From contig LVAJ01000043.1 of the NCBI GenBank assembly GCA_001603005.1, positions 1 through 37,212 of the forward strand: a DNA stretch of 37,212 bases. The letters run 5' to 3'. How positions within the stretch are numbered: position 1 is the stretch's first letter; the number at the start of each line of letters is the position of its first letter. Both the position numbers and the translations under genes were made by a program. The notes beneath the pieces are model-generated. The model did no database searches. It saw only the letters and a program-made list of their open reading frames with translations, and was not told the origin of the DNA. Shown here piece after piece: positions 27,519 through 35,864 of this stretch. This stretch comes from Clostridiales bacterium Firm_04. Lineage in GTDB: Bacteria; Bacillota; Clostridia; Oscillospirales; Ruminococcaceae.

Positions 27519-28787
27519 ATGGATTCTGTATTTTCATTTGACGAACGGCTGCTCGCGGCGGCAGCAGAAGCCGAAAAAGCCGCAAGACCGCAGTTCGAGG
27601 AGATCGACCGGATCTCGCAGCACGGCAGTGCAAAGGTTCTGCGGGCATTTCAGTCGCAGCAGGTCTCGGCGGCATGCTTCGCCGGCGCGAACGGCTACGG
27701 CTATGACGATGTCGGGCGCGATAAGCTTGACAAGGTCTGGGCAGAGGTGTTCCATACCGAGGACGCGCTTGTGCGGCATCATTTCGTTTCGGGCACGCAT
27801 GCGCTCTCGACAGCGCTGTTCGGCGTGCTCCGCACGGGCGACAGAATGGTTTCTGTGACCGGTGCGCCGTATGACACGCTGGAAGAAGTCATCGGCATCC
27901 GCGGCAAGGGAAACGGCTCGCTCGCGGATTACGGCATCTCCTACGGTCAGGTCGATCTGAAAGCGGACGGCACGCCGGATTATGACGCAATGCCGGCAGC
28001 GATCACGGGGGCAAAGGTCGTGTATCTGCAGCGGTCGCGCGGCTATTCGCTGCGCCCTGCGCTGACGGTCGCCGACATCCGCAGAATCGTTGATATCACG
28101 AGAAAAACAAATCCCGAAGCAGTGGTCATGGTCGATAACTGCTACGGCGAATTTGTCGAATACGAGGAGCCGACCGATGCGGGCGCCGACCTGATCATCG
28201 GCTCGCTCATCAAAAATGCGGGCGGCGGCATCGCAGAGACCGGCGGCTATATCACCGGAAAGGCTGCGCTCGTCGAGCAGTGCGCCTACCGCCTGACCTG
28301 CGTGGGCATGGGCAAGGAAGTCGGCTGCTCGCTGAATCAGTGCCGCTCGATGTATCTGGGACTGTTCATGGCACCGGAAGTCGTTGCAAATGCGCGCAAA
28401 ACCGGCGCATTCGCCGCTGCACTGTTCCGCGGACTCGGCTTTGAATGTCTGCCGGAAGCGGGCAGGACTGCCGGCGATATCATCACGGTGCTGGCGCTGC
28501 GCTCCCCTGCTGCAATGGAAGCGTTCTGCGCGGGCATTCAGGCAGGCTCTCCGGTCGATTCCTACGTCACGCCGGAAGCATGGGATATGCCGGGCTATGA
28601 GAGCAAGGTCATCATGGCGGCAGGCACATTCACCGGCGGCGCTTCGATCGAGCTTTCTGCGGACGGCCCGATGCGTGAGCCCTATGCGGTCTATTTGCAG
28701 GGCGGCATCACCTACGGCAGCGGCAAGCTCGGAATCCTCACGGCAGCGCAGACCATGCTCAGCCGCGGGCTGATCACTTTCAAATAA
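27519..28787 (+). CDS. methionine gamma-lyase-like PLP protein (aluminium resistance family)
   Basis: A 422-residue cytoplasmic PLP enzyme of the family annotated as aluminium resistance protein or methionine gamma-lyase family, distantly related to Cys/Met metabolism enzymes. Visible features: NGYGYDDVGRDKLDKVWAEV near residue 58, VSGTHALSTALFGVLRTGD (cofactor phosphate region), MVDNCYGEFVE (aspartate that contacts the PLP ring nitrogen, about 206) and IIGSLIKNAGGG with the likely Schiff-base lysine at about 232. The physiological reaction of the family is not settled; carbon-sulfur lyase activity is a reasonable guess. It starts after AGGGG, right behind the glycosyltransferase remnant. Confidence 0.9.
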   Translation: MDSVFSFDERLLAAAAEAEKAARPQFEEIDRISQHGSAKVLRAFQSQQVSAACFAGANGYGYDDVGRDKLDKVWAEVFHTEDALVRHHFVSGTHALSTALFGVLRTGDRMVSVTGAPYDTLEEVIGIRGKGNGSLADYGISYGQVDLKADGTPDYDAMPAAITGAKVVYLQRSRGYSLRPALTVADIRRIVDITRKTNPEAVVMVDNCYGEFVEYEEPTDAGADLIIGSLIKNAGGGIAETGGYITGKAALVEQCAYRLTCVGMGKEVGCSLNQCRSMYLGLFMAPEVVANARKTGAFAAALFRGLGFECLPEAGRTAGDIITVLALRSPAAMEAFCAGIQAGSPVDSYVTPEAWDMPGYESKVIMAAGTFTGGASIELSADGPMREPYAVYLQGGITYGSGKLGILTAAQTMLSRGLITFK

Positions 28788-28811
28788 ACGGATCGGGAAA
28801 GGATGTTACAA

Positions 28812-29627
28812 ATGGCAGGCAAGGATCAAACCGGCGAACTCTCTATGGAAAACTATTTCAATGAAGGGCTTGCGGACAACACAGAGCCGAACAATCCCTT
28901 TGAGATCACGGAACAGGCGCAGCAGAAAAAGCGCAAAGGCAGCTCCGGCAAGTCCGGCAAATCTGCCAGATCCAGCAAAACGTCAAAGGGCAAGCGCATT
29001 CTCATCGCGATCGCCGCGGTTCTCGTACTCGCAGCGGGGCTTTCTCTGTTCCTGTTTATCCGGAAGCTGCACAATGACGGCGCACGCTATGCCAGAAAGC
29101 TCGCAGAGAAGATCGGCTCGCCGCTGACAACTGCACAGAAGGCTGCCGATATCACCACGAAAACCACATCGGATTATGTCACGCTGAATCAGCTCTTTGC
29201 GTCCTATCAGGGCATCGCGGAAAGCAGCAAGAGCTGCCGGATCGAAGGCGTGCTCCTGCCGCAGTGGGCGATCTTCTGCAATACGAACGGCGATGAGCTT
29301 TCCACCGTTACCTATTATAACTACAAGGTGCTGGAAAAGCATATTTTCGGTGTGCAGCGCAAATCCTATGATGATCCGAATCTGGTGCCCACCGGCGCGA
29401 CCGTCGAGCAGGCAGAGGAAAAGCTGGAGCTCGAACCGTTCCGCATCCAGTATCTGCAGGATAAAAACGAACTGCGCGAATACCGCTACTGCTATGAAGA
29501 CAAGGATTCCGGCGATGTCGCAGCCTATATCATCACCGGCATCTGGGACGAAAACGGTCAGCTCACCAAGCTCACCGACACGCGCAAAAACTATATCGGC
29601 ACCCTGCTCGCAAGCCCCGATCAGTAA
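28812..29627 (+). CDS. single-pass membrane protein of unknown function
   Basis: A 271-residue protein with a hydrophilic cytoplasmic head of about 60 residues, acidic then Lys/Ser-rich (KKRKGSSGKSGKSARSSKTS), one membrane helix (about residues 62-80, LIAIAAVLVLAAGLSLFLF) and an extracytoplasmic domain of about 190 residues with several tyrosines (TVTYYNYKVLEKHIFGVQRK). I recognise no family. The ATG at 28812 is preferred to one nine bases upstream because AAAGGATG gives proper spacing only to the later one. It lies between the PLP enzyme and the PASTA pseudokinase; the Ser/Thr-rich head would suit a phosphorylated or docking segment, which is speculation. Confidence 0.82.
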   Translation: MAGKDQTGELSMENYFNEGLADNTEPNNPFEITEQAQQKKRKGSSGKSGKSARSSKTSKGKRILIAIAAVLVLAAGLSLFLFIRKLHNDGARYARKLAEKIGSPLTTAQKAADITTKTTSDYVTLNQLFASYQGIAESSKSCRIEGVLLPQWAIFCNTNGDELSTVTYYNYKVLEKHIFGVQRKSYDDPNLVPTGATVEQAEEKLELEPFRIQYLQDKNELREYRYCYEDKDSGDVAAYIITGIWDENGQLTKLTDTRKNYIGTLLASPDQ

Positions 29628-29743
29628 GCGGTTCCGGCAGGAAAATGCGACTGTTGAAAATGCGCAATTTCGTCAATATCGACGAAAAACATTACAAAAA
29701 AGATACAATTTGACACCAAATCGGTGCAATGCTCTAAAAAGCA

Positions 29744-29772
29744 TTGACAGAACGCCGGATTCCTGATAAAAT
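29744..29772 (+). promoter_or_regulatory. promoter of the PASTA pseudokinase gene
   Basis: Perfect TTGACA (29744-29749), 17-base spacer, TAAAAT (29767-29772). A weaker possible promoter (TTGACA at 29710-29715 with TCTAAA) overlaps just upstream. Confidence 0.8.
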
Positions 29773-29839
29773 GTAAATTGATTATTCAGCAAAAATGCCT
29801 GCGCCCGACGATCGCGCAGGGATGGAAGGAGTAAATGCA

Positions 29840-32224
29840 ATGAGCGATCTCAAACTCTGCTACGGCTGTATGGAGCCGCTCGGCAGTGACAGCGTTTGTG
29901 CGCATTGCGGATATGATCAAAACTCAACCTCACTCGCCAATTACCTCAAGCCCGGCACCGTGCTCCATGAGCGGTATCTCGTCGGAAAAATGCTTGCGGC
30001 AAACGGCGAAGGCGTTACCTATATCGGCTATGACAAGACCGTGGACTGCAAGCTGCTCATCCGGGAGTATTTTCCGGAGCGCCTTTGCAGCCGTGTAACG
30101 AACGGCACCGCCGTCAATGTGAAATACGATCATCTCGCACAGTATAAGGCTCTGATGGCGGAATATACCGACCTGAACAAGGCGCTCGAACGGCTGCGCA
30201 ATCTCAGCCACCTGAACCCTGCGCTCGAACTGTTCACGGAGAACAACACCACCTATGCGGTCTATGAGTATCTCGAAGGCTGCACGCTGCTGGATTACCT
30301 CAAGGAAAATGCCGGTGAGCTCAGCTGGAATACCGTCCGCCGCATCTTCCCGCCGCTCTTTACCACGCTCAGCCTGCTGCACAATGCGGGCGTGCTGCAC
30401 AGAGGACTCAGCCCCGAAACGATTTTTGTGACGGATAAGGGCGAGCTGAAGCTGCTCGGCTTCAGCATCTCCGCCGTGCGCACGAATGATACCGAGCTCG
30501 ATGCGGAGCTGTTCGACGGCTATGCCGCACCGGAACAGTATTTTGCAGACCGCCAGCAGGGCACATGGACCGATGTTTACGGCATCTGTGCCGTACTCTA
30601 CCGCATTCTGACCGGATGCCGTGCAACCGATGCGATCTCCAGACAGGATTACGATATTCTCGTGCCGCCTGCCGAACTGAATCCGCAGGTGCCGGAGAAT
30701 GTCTCTGACGGCATCATGCAGGGCTTGCGGCTCGACAGCAATGCACGCATCCGCACGATCACCGATCTGGTGACGCTGCTGTTTGAGGAAGAAATTCCCG
30801 AACAGCCGGAGCAGTCCGATCTGCCCGCCGGCGATCCCGATAAGGGGACAACAGCGGTCTTTCAGGCGCATCATTCGCAGCCGAAGCAGCATACCGGCAG
30901 TCAGCAGAAGCGTCCGACCAATACTGCGGCACAGGTCGCAGCGGCAAAAGCCCGCGCAAACGGTCAGCGCCGTCCCGCGCAGAGCGGCGGCAGCCAGCAG
31001 CACAGACGTCCTTCCGGAAACGGCACACAGGCGCACCGCAATCCGCAGCACAGAAACGGCACCGCAAACCGCAGCGCTGCATCCTCTGCAAGCCGTGCGC
31101 ATCAGCAGAACCGCAATGCGTCCAATGCAAGACGGCGTTCGTCCGGCGGCAGTTCGGGCAAGGCGCGTGAGCTGACAGTCTTTGAACGCATCCGCGCACC
31201 GCTGATGATCGCATTCCTGTTCATCACGATCATCACGATCGTTGTGCTCGCGCTCATCAAGATCTCCAAACTCTTAGACAGAAACAATCCGACCGCTGAT
31301 ACGGAAACAAATACCAGCTCTGTCTCCGACAATGTGCTGGCGCCTGTTGAGGATTCTGACGCAGCGATCCGCTATGACGCGTTTATTCCGGATATCGTCG
31401 GCATGAATTTCCAGATCAAGCGCGATGAATATGCCGGCTGGCTCACACTCGAACCGGAATATGAGTTCAGCGAAAAATATGTCAAGGATCAGATCTTCTG
31501 GCAGGAATTTGAGGAGAATACCGAGTTTGCCAGCGGCGTGACCACGATGAAGGTCAAGGTCAGCCTCGGCTCCTCGATCATCACGATCCCGAATTTCAAG
31601 GGACTGCGCCTGCAATCCTATCTGAAAAAGCTTGAGGAAATGGGACTGGTCAAGGCTGTTGACGGCGGCGGCAATAACAATATGGGCACTGCCAACAACC
31701 TGCAGGGCGGCACAACGCCGAACAACAAGCAGAACGAAGCCAAGACCACGACCACCACATCCAAGAACGGCAAGATCCAGAGCGTCATCTATAAGGCAAC
31801 GGTCAATTATGAGTATCAGAACGGCTATGTCTGCGGCGTAGAACCGGCAGTCGGCGATGTGCTCGACGCGCTGGACGATTACGAGATCATTGTGTATTAC
31901 GCGTACAATCCGGTCTTTGAGACAGTCGCAAATGAGAGCGTCACGACGAAGTCCGGCACGACCGCAAAGGGCAAGACCACTTCGACCAAGACCACGGCGA
32001 AATCCACCGCAACCGAAGCGAATACCACAGAGGAGCCGCAGCAGACGCTTCCGCCTGCAACACTCCCGCCGGCAACGCTTCCGCCTGCGACACTCCCGCC
32101 GACGACTGATCCGCCTGTCACACAGGCGCCGCCTGCGACAGAGGTGCAGCCGCCTCCGCAGAATACGGATCCGCCGGCAAATGTCACACCGCCTGATGTG
32201 GGCGGCGATCCGCCGGCAGAATAA
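29840..32224 (+). CDS. zinc-ribbon/PASTA membrane receptor with a pseudokinase domain
   Basis: A 794-residue protein in five parts: a zinc ribbon with Cys 7, 10, 20 and 23; a Ser/Thr kinase fold (about 38-315); a long Gln/Arg/Ser-rich cytoplasmic linker; one membrane helix (about 453-473, LMIAFLFITIITIVVLALI); and an outer part with two PASTA-like segments (from about 515 and 582) and a Thr/Pro tail with TLPPA repeats. Kinase residues are missing: the VAIK lysine is Arg75 (LLIREYFP), HRD is H187-R-G189, DFG is L206-G-F208 and the glycine loop reads AANGEGVTY. APE (230-232) and the DVYGI helix remain, so the fold is kept but catalysis is unlikely. PASTA domains bind muropeptides or beta-lactams in related kinases. 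The start follows GGAAGGAG. Confidence 0.9.
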   Translation: MSDLKLCYGCMEPLGSDSVCAHCGYDQNSTSLANYLKPGTVLHERYLVGKMLAANGEGVTYIGYDKTVDCKLLIREYFPERLCSRVTNGTAVNVKYDHLAQYKALMAEYTDLNKALERLRNLSHLNPALELFTENNTTYAVYEYLEGCTLLDYLKENAGELSWNTVRRIFPPLFTTLSLLHNAGVLHRGLSPETIFVTDKGELKLLGFSISAVRTNDTELDAELFDGYAAPEQYFADRQQGTWTDVYGICAVLYRILTGCRATDAISRQDYDILVPPAELNPQVPENVSDGIMQGLRLDSNARIRTITDLVTLLFEEEIPEQPEQSDLPAGDPDKGTTAVFQAHHSQPKQHTGSQQKRPTNTAAQVAAAKARANGQRRPAQSGGSQQHRRPSGNGTQAHRNPQHRNGTANRSAASSASRAHQQNRNASNARRRSSGGSSGKARELTVFERIRAPLMIAFLFITIITIVVLALIKISKLLDRNNPTADTETNTSSVSDNVLAPVEDSDAAIRYDAFIPDIVGMNFQIKRDEYAGWLTLEPEYEFSEKYVKDQIFWQEFEENTEFASGVTTMKVKVSLGSSIITIPNFKGLRLQSYLKKLEEMGLVKAVDGGGNNNMGTANNLQGGTTPNNKQNEAKTTTTTSKNGKIQSVIYKATVNYEYQNGYVCGVEPAVGDVLDALDDYEIIVYYAYNPVFETVANESVTTKSGTTAKGKTTSTKTTAKSTATEANTTEEPQQTLPPATLPPATLPPATLPPTTDPPVTQAPPATEVQPPPQNTDPPANVTPPDVGGDPPAE
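32041..32105 (+). repeat. short tandem repeat coding TLPPA units
   Basis: Three to four imperfect 15-base units near CTTCCGCCTGCAACA encode repeated Thr-Leu-Pro-Pro-Ala at the outer end of the pseudokinase, inside a Thr/Pro-rich tail. This resembles cell-wall-spanning linkers and could vary in copy number by slippage. Confidence 0.7.
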
Positions 32225-32231
32225 GAAACAC

Positions 32232-32265
32232 AAAGCAGCCTGCATGATTTGCGGGCTGCTTTTTT
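32232..32265 (+). terminator. terminator after the pseudokinase gene
   Basis: AAAGCAGCC (32232-32240) pairs with GGCTGCTTT (32254-32262), with an inner GCA/TGC helix; six Ts run through 32265. Confidence 0.88.
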
Positions 32266-32327
32266 GTTGTTAAAATGTATCGCTGCGCGTTGATTTTGAA
32301 TAGGCTCCGCCCAAGGGCTATTAGCCC

Positions 32328-32825
32328 TTAAGAATCCCATTTTGCGCACCGCATGTCATCAGTTCCGCGGATCGTGAGCCGATCTGAAATGACAAAACCG
32401 TTCCGCAGATACAAACGGACTGCATTCTGATTCCATTCCGCCGCATGCAGCGTGATCGGCGCATCGGTCTGTGTGCGGATCCGGTGAATCGCCCAGCGCA
32501 GCAATGCCCCGCCGTACCCCTGCCGCTGATACGCAGGATTGACAATCAGATCGTCAATCTCTGTCCCGCAGCACGCAACGCTGCCGATCAGCGTCCCCTG
32601 CGCAGTCAGCAGAAAAATATGCGCCTTTTTATCCTGCATCTGCCCGATCTCTGCATACACATCATACGGTGTGATGCCGAGGGCTTTGCGCATTTCGCGG
32701 AAACATGCATTGTAAATCTGCGCATATGCCGGAAAATCAGCATTCCGAAACGGGATCAGCGACAGATGCGGTTCTGCAATATCCCCGCCGGTATAGCGCA
32801 TCTCATAGACCGTAAAGCCGTTCAT
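32328..32825 (-). CDS. GNAT-family N-acetyltransferase
   Basis: A 165-residue single-domain acetyltransferase. The acetyl-CoA-binding segment is DLIVNPAYQRQGYGGALLRW (about residues 89-108; QxxGxG/A type), with the terminal AVRLYLRNGFVISDR strand. The N-terminus (MNGFTVYEMRYTGGDIAEPH) and HLSLIPFRNADFPAYAQIYN are not diagnostic; substrate unknown. The ATG at 32825 follows AAGAGGGG; an in-frame TTG six codons earlier is less likely. It sits between two terminators, so it is probably a single-gene transcript. A short AAGGGCT/AGCCCTT hairpin (32313-32329) overlaps the stop. Confidence 0.85.
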   Translation of the reverse strand: MNGFTVYEMRYTGGDIAEPHLSLIPFRNADFPAYAQIYNACFREMRKALGITPYDVYAEIGQMQDKKAHIFLLTAQGTLIGSVACCGTEIDDLIVNPAYQRQGYGGALLRWAIHRIRTQTDAPITLHAAEWNQNAVRLYLRNGFVISDRLTIRGTDDMRCAKWDS

Positions 32826-32842
32826 AATCCCCTCTTTTCGCA

Positions 32843-32893
32843 AAACAGCGCCGCAGCATCCGACATGCCGTCAGAGATGCTGTGGCGCTGTTT
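32843..32893 (-). terminator. terminator after the phosphorylase gene
   Basis: An 18-pair stem (32843-32860 with 32876-32893, one G-T pair) and a 15-base loop, core AAACAGCGCC/GGCGCTGTTT. The U-tract is short. It separates the phosphorylase from the GNAT gene downstream. Confidence 0.75.
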
Positions 32894-32909
32894 GTGACAG
32901 ATGATACGA

Positions 32910-35303
32910 TCAGCCGAGCGTGATCGCGATTTCATTCTCATCGGAAAGCTGATCTGCCGGCAGAAAATTGCCCGCGATCTGCTTGCCGTTGACGGTCATG
33001 CCCTGCACGCCGCACTGGACATGCTTCGGGTTGCTGATCGTAATGTTCAGCTTTTTGCCGCGGAACAGCTTGTGGATCTTGAAGCCGTCCCACTCCGCCG
33101 GAATCGACGGATCAATGCGCAGACCGTTCAGCTCGGTGCGCATGCCGCAGATGCCTTCCACGCAGCCGACCATAACCGTCGAAGCGGTACCGGTCAGCCA
33201 GTGCACATGGGAGCGTCCTTCAAACGGCGAGCGCTTGCTCTCGGTGAACTGACCGTGCACATACGGCTCCATGACACGGATCTCCGCCTTGTCGTTCATC
33301 GCTGCCGGCGAGCTCTCCATGAAGTACTCGAATGCGCGGTTGCCGTGACCGAGCAGCGCCTCTGCGAGGATCAGCCAGCCCTGCGACTGAGAGAAGATGC
33401 CGCCGTTTTCCTTGGTATCCGGATTGAAGATGTGCATGAGCGCACCCTCGAAATAGTGGTCGATATAGGGCGGCTCCAGCAGCTTTGCGCCGTAGGGCGT
33501 ATTCAGGATACGGTGGACGCTTTCCATTGCGGTCTCTGCCTGCTCCGGCGATGCGAAGCCGGAAATGACCGACCAGCTCTGCGGATTCAGCCACATGTTC
33601 GCTTCCGGATCGTGCTTTGCACCGACGATCGTGCCGTTCTCGCGGATGCCGCGAATGAAGCGGTCCTCATCCCAGCATGCAGCCAGCGCCTCGGAGAGCG
33701 CCTTCTGCGTCGTTTCGAGATAGCTGAGGTATTCGGTATCCTGCTTTGCCTTTGCCATGTCCATCATCACGCGGATCGCGTAATAGAGCTGGAATGCAAC
33801 GAATGTGGACTCGCCCTTTGCACCGAGACGCAGGCAGTCGTTCCAGTCTGCATGCAGACCGGCAGGCATATGATGTGCGCCGAGACGCTCCATAGAGAAG
33901 CGGATCGCACGCTTGAGATGATCGTAGACGGTATCCTCGCCGCCGTTCGCATAGACGATGACCTCATCGAGGAACGCCTGATTGCCGCTCTCGCCGATAT
34001 ACTTAACGATCGTCGGGAACAGCCAGAGCGCATCGTCCGCGCGGTAGGAAGGATGTCCGGTCTCCTTGACATATTCCGGATCGTCCGGCGTATTCTCGTG
34101 ACCGGCGTTATGCGTGAACTTGACGAGCGGCAGACCGCCGCCGTTGTCAACCTGTGCAGACAGCATGAAGCGGATCTTTTCGAGCGCCATTTCCGGATTC
34201 AGGTGAATAATGCCCTGAATATCCTGCACGGTATCGCGGTAGCCGTAGCCGTTGCGCTCGCCGCAGTAGATCAGCGATGCCGCACGGCTCCAGATCGACG
34301 TAATGAAGCACTGATATGCATTCCAGACGTTGATCATGTTGTTGAACTCGTCCGAAGGCGTTTCGACCTCGAAATGCGAGAGCTGCTCATGCCAGTAATC
34401 GCGCAGATCCGCGATTTCATGATCGGCAGTGCCGGCTTTTTCATAGTGTGCGAGGATCTCCGCTGCCTCTGCGGAATTTTTCTGACCGAAGACAAATGTC
34501 AGCACCTTGGTCTCACCCGGCTGCAGCACGAGATCGGACTGCAGTGCGCCGCAGGAATTGCTGTTGTAGTTCATCTGATTGTCGCAGACACCGCGCTCGA
34601 CCGCGATCGGGTTCGAGTAGGTGCGGTACGGACCGATGAACGCAGAAAGGTCGCCGTTTGCGGAATTGACCGGCGCACCGACCATACCGAAGAAACGCTC
34701 CATATGATTCGAGCCGGTTTCATCTCTGCCGCTGTTCTCGTTGATATGCTGAATGATGCGGTTGCCGCCCTCAAAGTTGGTGCGGGAGATGAACAGCGTG
34801 TACTGCAAATTGACCTGATCCTGCTGATAATTGCTCTCATTCGTGAACTCGATGAAGCCGGTCACGGAAAGCCTGCGCGGGCGGTCAGAGGTATTTGTGA
34901 TCTTGCACTGCCAGACCTCATACTGCGCCGGAACATAGTAGGTCGTTTCGGTCGTAATGCCGGCATATTCCGACGTAATGACCGTATAAGCCGTGCCGTG
35001 GCGGCAGACAGACTTGTACTGATCGAGCGGCTTGCCGACCGGCTGCCACGATGCAGACCAGTAGTCCCTGCTCTCCTGATCGGTCAGGTAGATATATCTG
35101 CCGGGCAGCGCCATCATCGAGTTGAAGCGGAATCTGCCGATTCTGCCGTTTGCACCGCTCTTGACAAAGCTGTAACCGGCTGCATTGTTCGTGATGATCG
35201 CACCGTATTCCGGATCGCCGAGGTAGTTTGACCAGGGCGCAGGGGTGTCCGGTCTTGTAATCACATATTCTTTCTTTTCGAGATCAAAGTAGCCGTATTT
35301 CAT
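32910..35303 (-). CDS. glycoside hydrolase family 94 phosphorylase, probably cellobiose phosphorylase
   Basis: A 797-residue cytoplasmic enzyme that would split a beta-linked disaccharide with phosphate to a sugar 1-phosphate and a free sugar, saving ATP. The N-terminus (MKYGYFDLEKKEYVITRPDT, then PAPWSNYLG) and length match cellobiose and chitobiose phosphorylases. The (alpha/alpha)6 catalytic domain contains ERNGYGYRDTVQDIQG and the catalytic acid aspartate in GLHADWNDCLRLG near residue 485. Cellobiose is the likelier substrate in a cellulose-degrading Clostridium, but N,N'-diacetylchitobiose cannot be excluded by eye. The start follows TAGGAGG. It has its own promoter and terminator and no transporter nearby. 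Confidence 0.92.
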   Translation of the reverse strand: MKYGYFDLEKKEYVITRPDTPAPWSNYLGDPEYGAIITNNAAGYSFVKSGANGRIGRFRFNSMMALPGRYIYLTDQESRDYWSASWQPVGKPLDQYKSVCRHGTAYTVITSEYAGITTETTYYVPAQYEVWQCKITNTSDRPRRLSVTGFIEFTNESNYQQDQVNLQYTLFISRTNFEGGNRIIQHINENSGRDETGSNHMERFFGMVGAPVNSANGDLSAFIGPYRTYSNPIAVERGVCDNQMNYNSNSCGALQSDLVLQPGETKVLTFVFGQKNSAEAAEILAHYEKAGTADHEIADLRDYWHEQLSHFEVETPSDEFNNMINVWNAYQCFITSIWSRAASLIYCGERNGYGYRDTVQDIQGIIHLNPEMALEKIRFMLSAQVDNGGGLPLVKFTHNAGHENTPDDPEYVKETGHPSYRADDALWLFPTIVKYIGESGNQAFLDEVIVYANGGEDTVYDHLKRAIRFSMERLGAHHMPAGLHADWNDCLRLGAKGESTFVAFQLYYAIRVMMDMAKAKQDTEYLSYLETTQKALSEALAACWDEDRFIRGIRENGTIVGAKHDPEANMWLNPQSWSVISGFASPEQAETAMESVHRILNTPYGAKLLEPPYIDHYFEGALMHIFNPDTKENGGIFSQSQGWLILAEALLGHGNRAFEYFMESSPAAMNDKAEIRVMEPYVHGQFTESKRSPFEGRSHVHWLTGTASTVMVGCVEGICGMRTELNGLRIDPSIPAEWDGFKIHKLFRGKKLNITISNPKHVQCGVQGMTVNGKQIAGNFLPADQLSDENEIAITLG

Positions 35304-35351
35304 TTTTTTCCTCCTAAAATCAAGGCATCCGTCTGTATCCCAGATACTTCC

Positions 35352-35380
35352 ATTTTATCATATATCCTGTAAGAATGCAA
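35352..35380 (-). promoter_or_regulatory. promoter of the phosphorylase gene
   Basis: Minus-strand TTGCAT (35380-35375), 17-base spacer, TAAAAT (35357-35352), about 50 bases before the start. Confidence 0.75.
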
Positions 35381-35460
35381 GGGGAAACGCCGCTTTTTTT
35401 CAGTTTGTTCATATTTAAGCAGGAATCTGTAAAATTAAGTACAAAAATGAAAAATGAAAC

Positions 35461-35501
35461 TGTACGGACAGCCGGATCCCGCCGACCGTCCGCACCGTAC
35501 A
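35461..35501 (-). terminator. possible terminator after spoVAE
   Basis: TGTACGG (35461-35467) pairs with CCGTACA (35495-35501) with partly paired interior, and the minus strand continues into a T-rich tract (GTTTCATTTTTCATTTTTG). The interior fold is ambiguous. Confidence 0.45.
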
Positions 35502-35510
35502 TGCGCGCAT

Positions 35511-35864
35511 TTACTTTTCTTTTGCGCGAAAAAAGACCGCAGAAAGCAGTCCGAACAGCATTGCAGCGGTAATGCCGCCGGCAGCAGAAGTCAGCCCGCC
35601 GGTCAGAACGCCGAGCAGACCGTGCGCATCCACATCCTGCCGGATGCCCTTTGCCAGCAGATTGCCGAAGCCGCAGAGCGGGACGGTCGCGCCGGCGCCC
35701 GCTAGCTCGACAAGCGCCGGATAAACGCCGACCGCGCCGAGGATCACACCCGCAACAACATAGCCCACCAGAATCCGCGCCGGCGTCAGCTTCGTATCGT
35801 CGATCAAAAGCTGACCGATCACGCAGAGCAGCCCGCCGATCACAAACGCAAACAGATAATTCAT
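35511..35864 (-). CDS. spoVAE: stage V sporulation protein AE (SpoVAE/AEb)
   Basis: A 117-residue membrane protein with about four helices, matching the SpoVAE(b) family in length and sequence (MNYLFAFVIGGLLCVIGQLL, GYVVAGVILGAVGVYPALVE, GFGNLLAKGIRQDVDAHGLL). SpoVA proteins form the inner spore membrane channel that moves calcium-dipicolinate into the forespore and out at germination. The ATG at 35864 follows AAAGGAG and overlaps the spoVAD stop (ATGA); the open frame further upstream lies inside spoVAD. Confidence 0.94.
   Translation of the reverse strand: MNYLFAFVIGGLLCVIGQLLIDDTKLTPARILVGYVVAGVILGAVGVYPALVELAGAGATVPLCGFGNLLAKGIRQDVDAHGLLGVLTGGLTSAAGGITAAMLFGLLSAVFFRAKEK

Noticed and set aside
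32041..32220. CRISPR-like array
   Set aside because: The repeats are contiguous codons for TLPPA within a coding region, without spacers.
32300..32335. REP-like dispersed palindrome after the GNAT gene
   Set aside because: AAGGGCT-ATT-AGCCCTT with a GC-rich flank looks like a repeat unit, but there is no second copy in the window, so it cannot be supported.
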